From Tolypothrix campylonemoides VB511288 (lineage in GTDB: Bacteria > Cyanobacteriota > Cyanobacteriia > Cyanobacteriales > Nostocaceae), in assembly GCA_000828075.3 (NCBI GenBank), contig JXCB02000001.1, forward strand, positions 1,417,939 through 1,466,642: a DNA stretch of 48,704 bases, read 5' to 3'. Numbering within the stretch: position 1 is the stretch's first letter; each line of letters opens with the position of its first letter. The position numbers and the translations under genes are program-made. Below are positions 34,878-43,000 of this stretch, piece after piece. The notes beneath the pieces are model-generated. The model was not told where the DNA came from and searched no databases. It saw only the letters and a list, made by a program, of their open reading frames with translations.

Positions 34878-37800
34878 TCCTATAAGTCTTCTCCAAGCAA
34901 TCCTTCAATTTCTCTGCCACTACCCTTACATGGGGTTCCTTTAAGATGGTAGAGTGACCGGAGGGAATGTTATGGAGGTCTATTTCTCCAGTAATTAGAT
35001 TGCCCCAACCTAATAGCGGATCGGTTTGAAAGCCAACAAATGCTTCTTGTGTGTCTCGAGAGTTATCGTCAGTCCGGAAAAGGATGATTCGACCAGGGTA
35101 AGGTTGGAAATTATACGTTTCCCAAGCCTGCTTATGAACCATAAACATGTAGTTGTCAGTATCAGTTAAAAATTGGGTTCTTCCCAAAAAACTGGTATAT
35201 TTGTCTGTGATATAGGACTTGCCCCACTTGCTCCAGCGGACAAGTTTTTTACTGAGGTAGTCAGGTCCAAATTGGAAAAAATTCTTTATGTGTATAAAAA
35301 TTCGTTCCCTAAATGGCGATCGCTTTGCAGAACCCGGAACACCGCCATCCAAAATTACGATTAGACCCACTTCCTGACCTTGTCTACGAAGTTGTTGCGC
35401 CATTTCATAAGCAATAACACCTCCTACAGAGAAGCCACCGATAAAATAAGGACCAGTTGGTTGAATCGTCTGGATTTGTTTGATGTAAAGTGCTGCCATG
35501 TCTTCAATCCGGGTTAAAGGAGGCTGTGTTCCATCAAATCCTTGTGATTGTAGCCCGTAAAATGGTTGATCGGTTCCTAGATACAGTGCTAAAGCTTTAT
35601 AACATAAAACATGCCCATTCGCTGGATGAATGCAGAAGAAAGGTGGCTTAGAACCGAGAGGTTGAATGGGTACGAGGCACAAACAAGTGTCTTGCTTCTC
35701 CTCGTGCGATGCTGCTAAAATCTGTTTATCAGTAATGTTTTCCTGTCCAGAAAGCATTTGGGCAAGAGCTTCCACTGTAGCAGAAGTGAAAAGGGTACCA
35801 AGAGGCAATTGTTTGCCGAATTTTTGCTTGATTTGGACGAACAACCTCACCGCAAGCAAGGAGTGACCTCCTAAGTCAAAGAAGTTATCCGTAACACTAA
35901 TGGGTTTGACAGTTAAAATATCTTCCCAAATTTCTGTTAGCTGGCGTTCTAACTCATTACGGGGAGGGACAAAAGTTGCTTCCAACTCTTGTCTTACTTT
36001 CTCGGGTGCTGGTAAAGCTTGACGATCTACTTTGCCGTTGGGAGTCAAAGGCAACATCTCAAGTATTACAAACGCTGCTGGAATCATATAGTTAGGCAAC
36101 TTTTGCTTTAAGAAGTGACGCAAGTCACTGACTGTAGTTGCTTGGTTTTGATTTGGAACAACGTAGGCTACTAAACGTTTGTCGCCAGGAGTATCTTGAC
36201 GAACAATGACTGCCGCATATTGTATGGCAGGATGTTGGCTGAGTACTGCCTCTATTTCTTCCAACTCTACACGGAAACCGCTGATTTTGACTTGATTATC
36301 GATACGTCCAACAAACTCAATGCTCCCATCTAGCAAATAGCGCACTAAATCCCCAGTTTTATACAGACGCGCTTGGTTGTCAAAACTAAAAGGATTGCGA
36401 ATGAATTTTTCAGCCGTCAATTCTGGATGGTTGAGGTATCCTTTAGCTAAACCAGAACCACCAATGTACAATTCACCCACGACACCAATAGGTACGGGTT
36501 GGAGATAGCGGTCAAGAATGTAAGTTTGCGTGTTAGCAATCGGGCGACCAATCGGGATTGTTGCTCCTTCTGGCACATCTTGAATTAAGTACCAAGTCGA
36601 AAAAGTTGTACACTCTGTCGGTCCATAGACGTGCACTAACCGTTGGGGTGAACCGTTTTTCAGAATCGCTTTGACGCTATGAACATCCGCAGCTTCGCCA
36701 CCAAATAAAAGGTGACGTATATTTTTGAAAGCATTAGGGACAACACTTGCTAACTGATTCAACAAGGCTGTTGTCAGGAACATTATACTAATTTCTTGCT
36801 GTTCAACTTTTGTGGCAAATTCATCAGGTGAGAGAGCGATATCTTTAGTAATGCCAATAAGCTGTGCTCCATGAACAAGTGCTCCCCAAATCTCGAAAGT
36901 GGCAGCATCAAAAGATATATTTGAAACTTGAGCAACGCGATCGCAATTTTGTATATTAATGTAATTGGTATTGAACAAGAGCCGGCTAATTGCTTGATGT
37001 GGAACAGCAACTCCCTTTGGTTTACCTGTAGAACCAGAGGTATAAATTATGTAAGCTAAATCACCAGCCTTGAGCTGACAAGCAAGGTTTGTTGTGTTTT
37101 CTCTGGCTATCGCCTCCCAGTCTGAGTCGATACAAACCACTTTTGTGCCATTAGAAGGTAATTGTTCGAGCAAGTGCTGTTGGGTTAACAGCAGTTGTGG
37201 TTGTGCATCTTCTAGCATCAAGCACAGACGTTCCTTGGGGTAAGTTGGATCTAAGGGGACATACGCGCCACCTGCCTTAAAAATGGCCAAGCTACCCACT
37301 ACCAAATCTACAGAACGCTCCATGCTAATACCTACTAGCATCTTTGGTCTCACTCCCAGGTTTTGCAGGTGGTGAGCTAATTTGTTTGCACGTGCATTCA
37401 ACTCCCGGTAAGTCAGCTTTTGGTCTTCATAGACTACTGCAACGGCATCGGGTGTTTGCTCTACCTGTTCTTCAAATAATTGATGGATACACAGTTGTTT
37501 GGGATAATCTGATTCGGTTTTGTTCCATTCCACCAGTATTTGATTTTGTTCGGCGGCAGTCAGTAGCGGTATATCTGATAGCTGTCGAGCAGGATTGGCA
37601 ATAATCCCTTCTAACAGGGTTTGAAAATGACCCGCCATGCGAGCGATCGCAGCAGCATCAAAACGCTGAGTATCGTAGATGAAGCGCAACGACAATTGCA
37701 CACCCGGTTGAGCGATGAGAGTGAGTGGATAGTTAGTCCGCTCTATAGTACGAACATCACTGATGTCCAACTTTTGTAAGTGCTGTTGTAAAGCCGCATC

Positions 37801-38895
37801 TACGGGGTAATTCTCAAACACCACAATGCTTTCAAACAACGGCAGCCCTCGCGGCACATCACTCCAGCCCTGAATTTGTACCAGTGGCGTGTATTCGTAT
37901 TGACTGATCTCAACCTGTTGCTTGTGTATTTGCTTGAGCTTTGGTAGAACTGTGTCCTCACCTTTGAGTTCTACGCGCATTGGCAGGGTATTGATAAATA
38001 GCCCAACTATCGACTCCACACCTGTGATGATACCTGAACGACCTGAGACAGTCACGCCAAAAACCACGTCGGTTTCGCCACTGTATCGCCACAAAAGTAA
38101 AGCCCAAGCTGCTTGCACTAACGTATTTAACGTCAGTTGATATTTCCTTGCGAAAGACACTAGCGCTGTTGTTGCTGCAGTTGATAGTGTAAGAATCTCC
38201 TCGCTGTAGCTGCTTTCGCTTTGTTGCAAGGACTTGCTGTGGTGGGAGCGATCGACTACCAACGGCGTTGGTGCGGTCACACCCTGTAATGTTTGCCGCC
38301 AAAATTGGCAGGCTTGTTCTAAGTTCTGCTTCTGTAACCAAGCAATGTACTCGCGGTAGGAACGACTTGGTGGCAGTTGTAACTCTTGCCCCAAAGACAA
38401 AGCTTCGTAACACTCTAGCACTTCCTTGAATACTAACGGTACTGACCACCCATCTAGAAGTATGTGGTGATAACTCCACACAAATTGGTAGACATCATCC
38501 GACATTTGAATCAGCAGAAGACGCATCAGTGGTGCTTTGGACAGTTGAAAGCCACGATGACGATCTGACTCAAGAAAGGCTTGTACTTGCTGTTGCTGCT
38601 CATCACCGGATAACCCGATCCAAGAATAAATCTCTAATGGTAGTTTCACCTGTCGGTACACCACCTGTAGCGGATGGTCTTGGCGTTCCCAAATGAAAGC
38701 AGTTCGCAAGACCATATGCCGCGCTACGATTTGCTGCCATGCTGCAGTGAATACCTCAACATTGAGATATCCTGTAAAAGTACAACTAAATTGTTGACAA
38801 TACACTCCTGAAGAAGGAGCATAAAGGGTGTGGAACAGCATCCCCTGCTGCATTGGGGATAGTTGATAAATGTCTTGAATGTTATTATTTTTCAT
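34870..38895 (-). CDS. NRPS, C-A-T-TE termination module
   Basis: This is a 1341-residue protein. The C domain has SYHHILLDGWS (about residue 143). The A domain has YTSGSTGKPKG (about 622), ISFDAATFEIWGAL, VYGPTECTTF and NGKVDRQAL; the pocket residues read by eye are D-A-F-F-L-G-V-T-F-K, of the Ile/Val (branched aliphatic) type. The T domain has [14 protein letters not shown], with the phosphopantetheine Ser near residue 1008. A type I thioesterase follows, with GGFSVGGVIAYE (Ser near 1155), VILDGG and PSGHSTIL. It should add the last residue and release the peptide by hydrolysis or cyclisation. The first ~440 residues are nearly the same as the start of the other complete NRPS in this window. 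Its A domain differs, so the module arose by partial duplication. Confidence 0.93.
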   Translation of the reverse strand: MKNNNIQDIYQLSPMQQGMLFHTLYAPSSGVYCQQFSCTFTGYLNVEVFTAAWQQIVARHMVLRTAFIWERQDHPLQVVYRQVKLPLEIYSWIGLSGDEQQQQVQAFLESDRHRGFQLSKAPLMRLLLIQMSDDVYQFVWSYHHILLDGWSVPLVFKEVLECYEALSLGQELQLPPSRSYREYIAWLQKQNLEQACQFWRQTLQGVTAPTPLVVDRSHHSKSLQQSESSYSEEILTLSTAATTALVSFARKYQLTLNTLVQAAWALLLWRYSGETDVVFGVTVSGRSGIITGVESIVGLFINTLPMRVELKGEDTVLPKLKQIHKQQVEISQYEYTPLVQIQGWSDVPRGLPLFESIVVFENYPVDAALQQHLQKLDISDVRTIERTNYPLTLIAQPGVQLSLRFIYDTQRFDAAAIARMAGHFQTLLEGIIANPARQLSDIPLLTAAEQNQILVEWNKTESDYPKQLCIHQLFEEQVEQTPDAVAVVYEDQKLTYRELNARANKLAHHLQNLGVRPKMLVGISMERSVDLVVGSLAIFKAGGAYVPLDPTYPKERLCLMLEDAQPQLLLTQQHLLEQLPSNGTKVVCIDSDWEAIARENTTNLACQLKAGDLAYIIYTSGSTGKPKGVAVPHQAISRLLFNTNYINIQNCDRVAQVSNISFDAATFEIWGALVHGAQLIGITKDIALSPDEFATKVEQQEISIMFLTTALLNQLASVVPNAFKNIRHLLFGGEAADVHSVKAILKNGSPQRLVHVYGPTECTTFSTWYLIQDVPEGATIPIGRPIANTQTYILDRYLQPVPIGVVGELYIGGSGLAKGYLNHPELTAEKFIRNPFSFDNQARLYKTGDLVRYLLDGSIEFVGRIDNQVKISGFRVELEEIEAVLSQHPAIQYAAVIVRQDTPGDKRLVAYVVPNQNQATTVSDLRHFLKQKLPNYMIPAAFVILEMLPLTPNGKVDRQALPAPEKVRQELEATFVPPRNELERQLTEIWEDILTVKPISVTDNFFDLGGHSLLAVRLFVQIKQKFGKQLPLGTLFTSATVEALAQMLSGQENITDKQILAASHEEKQDTCLCLVPIQPLGSKPPFFCIHPANGHVLCYKALALYLGTDQPFYGLQSQGFDGTQPPLTRIEDMAALYIKQIQTIQPTGPYFIGGFSVGGVIAYEMAQQLRRQGQEVGLIVILDGGVPGSAKRSPFRERIFIHIKNFFQFGPDYLSKKLVRWSKWGKSYITDKYTSFLGRTQFLTDTDNYMFMVHKQAWETYNFQPYPGRIILFRTDDNSRDTQEAFVGFQTDPLLGWGNLITGEIDLHNIPSGHSTILKEPHVRVVAEKLKDCLEKTYRTL

Positions 38896-38919
38896 TTAAT
38901 GTTTATCTCAAGTTAAATT

Positions 38920-39253
38920 TAATACTTAACTGGATTGTGCTGATTTTCCATTTGCTGACACAAGCTAAGTGGTTTCATATCAGTCCATACTTTTTTTATG
39001 TAAGCTAGGCATTCTGCTTGTGTCCCGCTTTTCGGTGCATCTGTCCAACAAGCGTGCATTTTCCTGGTTGGCAGACCAAATTGAATACAGTTGTTCGTGA
39101 TTTACGACAACTTTGTAGATATAGTGCTTTTCGGTAGTATGCAATACACGGTTGTAGAGACGTAGCATACTACGCCTCCACATTATTCGTGGTGGTGTAT
39201 GTGATTCAAATGAGAACCGCTATAGTTGTGTCTTCTTGGTCATTCCAATTCTA
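38920..39253 (-). pseudogene. Decayed mbtH copy
   Basis: This aligns with the intact mbtH at 46021-46245 over its whole length. The start region reads GATTAGAATTGG where the intact gene has ATGAGTTGG, so the ATG is lost. A 101-bp repeat (39122-39222) interrupts the first ~10 codons. [14 protein letters not shown] is in one frame while [18 protein letters not shown] is in another, showing a frameshift near 39055. It is preceded by a C-domain start as in the intact locus, so it was copied together with the NRPS N-terminus and then decayed. It cannot make a functional MbtH protein. Confidence 0.85.
39122..39222. mobile_element. 101-bp MITE-like insertion in the mbtH relic
   Basis: Comparison with the intact mbtH gives the exact insertion. 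The sequence GTAGATAG.. is split by an element that starts TAGTGCTTTTC and ends GAGAACCGCTA, with TA on both sides (39120-39121 and 39223-39224). The ends are imperfect inverted repeats (8 of 11). The interior has TTGTAGAGACGTAGCATACTACG, the palindromic motif also seen at 514-563 and near 34750. Confidence 0.8.
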
Positions 39254-39404
39254 ATCACTCCAAAACAAATTGACACTAAGTATAGTTTGGCACAAGTTGA
39301 TAACGAATTGACCGACCCCTTCGGGGTAGGGAATAGGGAACACAGATTAATATGTCAACTGTATATTTACTTTAAATTATGTATTTTTTTAAATATCATG
39401 TCCT

Positions 39405-39978
39405 AAAATATCATGTCCGGATAAACACTTGTAAAAAACGAAAAACCTCACCCGCCTCCCTTCGCCTCTCCAAGGCATTGGAGAGGCAGGACTTACGCAA
39501 AAATCGCCAACAAGCTTAATTTATCAAACCGCCAAGACGAGGACACTTGCACAGGAAGGGTTTCCCGACTTGAGCAAAGTGTCCGTTGCCAAGAACGCGC
39601 CCGAATTCGTAGAGTGTGCGTAAGTCCTAAGAGGGTTAGGGTGAGGTAAAGCAGGAATTATAAGTAATTAAACGTGAGTTCAATGTATATTGATTTGACC
39701 CCTCTCCAAACCTCTCCCCACCTCTTTTTAACCCTCCCCTAATATCAAGTTCGGTTGATTATTTACAAATCCCAAAGAACCCCACCCCGCCAAAAGTACC
39801 TTTTGGCTCCCCTCCCCGCTTGCGGGGAGGGGCTGGGGGTGGGGTGCAGTGCGTTCGGGAATTATACTAATCAAGCGGACATGATATAAGAGGTTTGCTC
39901 CTCCCTCTCCTGTTAGGAGAGGGAGGTTGGGAGGGTGAGGTCTATCGAACTCACGTTAATTAAGCGGACATGATATAA
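39405..39978. repeat. Nested inverted-repeat elements
   Basis: The outer ends are TATCATGTCCGGATAA (about 39405) and TTAAGCGGACATGATATAA (to 39978). AAGCGGACATGATATAA occurs twice in direct orientation (39873-39889, 39962-39978). Inside, TAATTAAACGTGAGTTCA (about 39665) pairs with GAACTCACGTTAATTA (about 39947), and CCTCCCCGCTTGCGGGGAGG is a strong palindrome near 39812. A separate 141-bp element (39488-39628) is inserted within. None of it is coding. Confidence 0.6.
39488..39628. mobile_element. MITE-like element, AGGACTTACGCA family
   Basis: AGGACTTACGCA at 39488-39499 and TGCGTAAGTCCT at 39617-39628 form perfect 12-bp terminal inverted repeats. The ends are the same as the element at 9685-9935, but the interior is shorter and different. 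It splits a palindrome whose halves are CCTCACCCGCCTCCC..GGAGAGGC and GAGGGTTAGGGTGAGG, so it transposed into an older repeat. Confidence 0.8.
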
Positions 39979-40035
39979 TGCCTGAAAACTAGACAAAGCA
40001 AAGCTTTCTAGACCCAGAATGCATGGTTTTACTGC

Positions 40036-43000
40036 CTAAAGTGTATGAACTGCGTATAAGATTTCAACATAATTCTGAAGCATTGAGCGAATATCTTGGC
40101 AGCTAAAATACATCTGGTCATATTCCACACGTATGCTTACATCTTCTGATGATGGCTTCATTGAAACAGCAAAATTTAAAGGAAAGTTGAACTTGTCATG
40201 AGACCTTCTCGCATTCACTTTCAAGTTGGTCTGCTCGAAAAGATTTTTGGCATTATGGAAAGACATGAAATTAAACGTAGCGAAAAATAACTCCGCCCCA
40301 GCACCAGGTTTTAACTGTTGGTCTGATAAAATTTGCAGAAGTGGATACCTAACATAAGGTTCGATATCAATTAGCGATTGCTGCACATTTTTAATTTGTA
40401 CCTCTTTATCTTCTATAATTTGTTGACAAAACGGAACAATATTCCAGAACAAGCCCAAAGCTCCAAACGGGTCAGATAATCTTTCTGTCCTACCATTGGA
40501 GATGACTCCTACAGAAACTGTATTTTCTTTCATCACAGTTCCAATGAGGTCAAGGTAGGTACTCAGGAAAAGTGCTTTAGGCGAAACTTTCAATTTCTGA
40601 CAGAATTCACGTAAGTCTGCAATAATTTTTGAGCCAATGTTGTATTCTTCCGCAACAGCTTCTACTTGATCTACTGAAGTGGTTAACGGCTTTAATGGTT
40701 TATATGTGTAGTTTTTCAAGTGAAGCTTCCAGAAATTTGATGCGTCTCGTGAGCCAAGAATCTCTTTCTCCAAAGCGACAAATTCCTTATGCACATTCGC
40801 TGACTTGGCTACTGTGATTTCTTCTCCTTTCTTGAGAGCCGAATAGAACTCGTACAGTTGGTTGAGAAATTCAATATTGCTCCAACCATCTATAATTGCA
40901 TGATGAATTGACATGAAGAATTCAAATCGATTCTTTGCTTTGAGAAAAATCTGGAATCTATAAAGTGGCTCATTGGGATTTTCAACGTTGAACAAATTTT
41001 GCCGCTCTTGCTTCACGACCTCATTAACATAACTTTCTTGTTCATCCGGTTTCATGTTACTAATGTCATGCTCATTGATGGAAAATATCAGATTGTTTTT
41101 GACCACCTGAACAACTGGTTTTCCGTTAGAAGTAATAAATACCGTTCTCAAAGCCGGATGTTTTTGCACGCTTATTTCTAGTGACTTCTTAAAGGCAATC
41201 AAAGAAAGATTGTCATCATATATATCGTATGATTGCTGGTAATGGTAAACCCCCATTTTTTGATGGTCATTTGCATAATGATGCAACATAAACTCCTGCA
41301 TTTTGGCAAGAGGATATGCCGATTCTATATCTGAGGGAAGTAACTCAGAGATTTCCTTTGGAAGTTCTAATAAGTGTAGGGGTACAGAAGCGTTATTTTC
41401 CTGACGCTGGTCATTATTTATTTGTTGAGCCTCGCTATCAATGGTCTCAGATACAACATCAGGTGTATCGCCCCCTGCATTAGCAGATAAACAATGAGCA
41501 ATAAGCGATCGCAAGCTTGCTGCAAAATCTTGGGCTAGACTTTCAATTGTGGCACGTTTGTGGAAGTTTTCGCTGTATGTCCAATCCAGTTGTAACTGAC
41601 TTTCTACTACGAGTCCGTTAATATCTAGCAAATGACTGCGACTTCCAAGTTTGCTTTGTTGTGAACCGACTGATTCAGGGGCTAGTTTGAAGAAAGAATT
41701 TTCTTGCATTCCCGAATCCAATTGCCCCAGGTAGTTGAAACTTACCTCAGCTTGTGGTAAAGCTTGCAGTGTCGAGGTAATTTCCGCATCTCCACTTAAA
41801 TAGCGCAGCAAACCGTAGCCGATGCCTCGGTTGGGTATGGCACGCAGTTGTTCTTTGATAGACTTAATTGCATCTTCTAGATTGTCTGTTGCTTTTAACT
41901 CCAAAAGTACGGGGAAGATTGTCGTAAACCAACCGACTGTGCGCGATAAGTCCACATCTTCAAAAATATCTTCCCGCCCATGACCTTCAAGGTTAAGTAA
42001 CACAGAGTTATTGCCAGTCCACTTACCTACAACCTGCACGAGAGCAGTCAGCAGGATATCATTGATCTGAGTTTTATAAGCTTTGGGAACTTCCTGCAAA
42101 AGAGCGCGGGTTTCGCTCGGTGAAAGCGACACTGATACTGTGCAGGCAGATGCTACAGTGTTAGTACCGAACCCATAGTCCACTGGCAGACGGCTTATCT
42201 GTGTACGTGAAATGCCTTGCCAATAAGTCAGTTCTTTCTTTGGGGTGTCTGAACGTGCGTAAACAGTCAATTTCTCAGCCCAGTGTTTAAAAGATGTCGT
42301 CTTGGGAGGAAGCTGAATTTTTTCGCCGCGACTGAGTTGCTGGTAAGCTGTTTGCAAATCATCTAACAAAATCCGCCAAGAAACGCCGTCCACTGCTAAG
42401 TGGTGGATGACTATTAGCAGTCGGCTTGTATCACTACCCAGAGCAAAAAACGCGACTCGTATTAGTGGTCCAGAAGACAGGTTCAAGCTGGCTTGTAGGG
42501 AAGCAGCGGTGGATTCGATCGCAGCTTTTTGCTCTGCGTCTGGTATTGCTGATAGATTTACATAGGAAAAAGGTATGGTATCATCAGGGGTAGTGTTAAT
42601 TTGTTCCCAATTTGAGCCAGACTGCACAAAACGTAAGCGCAGCGCATCATGATGTACCAATAATTGTTGCACCACTTGCGACAACAAAGCGGGGTCGAAT
42701 GTTTGCGGTACTTCTAGTAGAAATGACTGGTTGAAGTGGTGAGGTTCTGGTAGATTTTGTTCAAAAAACCAATGTTGGATGGGTGTCAAAGGTAACAAAC
42801 CACTTAAGTGCCCTTGTTCTGCCCTCGCCGTTTGAGTAGCGATCGCCACTGGTGCCAACTCAGCAATTGTCAGGTGTTCAAATATCTGTTTAGCAGTCAG
42901 TTGCAGTCCAGCCTGTTTGGCTTTAAAAATAATCTGAATGCTGAGAATGGAATCCCCGCCCAGTTCAAAGAAGTTGTCATGGATGCCAACTTGCTCAAGG

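Larger units (their letters stand above)
38896..40035. other. 1.1-kb inter-NRPS gap made of mbtH relic and nested repeats
   Basis: Between the two NRPS genes lies a decayed mbtH copy (38920-39253), itself interrupted by a 101-bp element, followed by stacked inverted-repeat elements up to about 39978. No intact gene was found. The gap is long for an operon, so the terminal module may be transcribed separately or at reduced level. Confidence 0.7.

Noticed and set aside
37958-38479. 173-codon frame on the minus strand inside the NRPS gene
   Set aside because: It is a shifted-frame shadow of the conserved C domain; the same shadow appears in the duplicated copy near 45350-45547.
38980-39183. Intact small gene encoding a 67-residue protein
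   Set aside because: The frame is a fragment of the decayed mbtH: only [14 protein letters not shown] is in register, and the rest is read through an insertion or out of frame.
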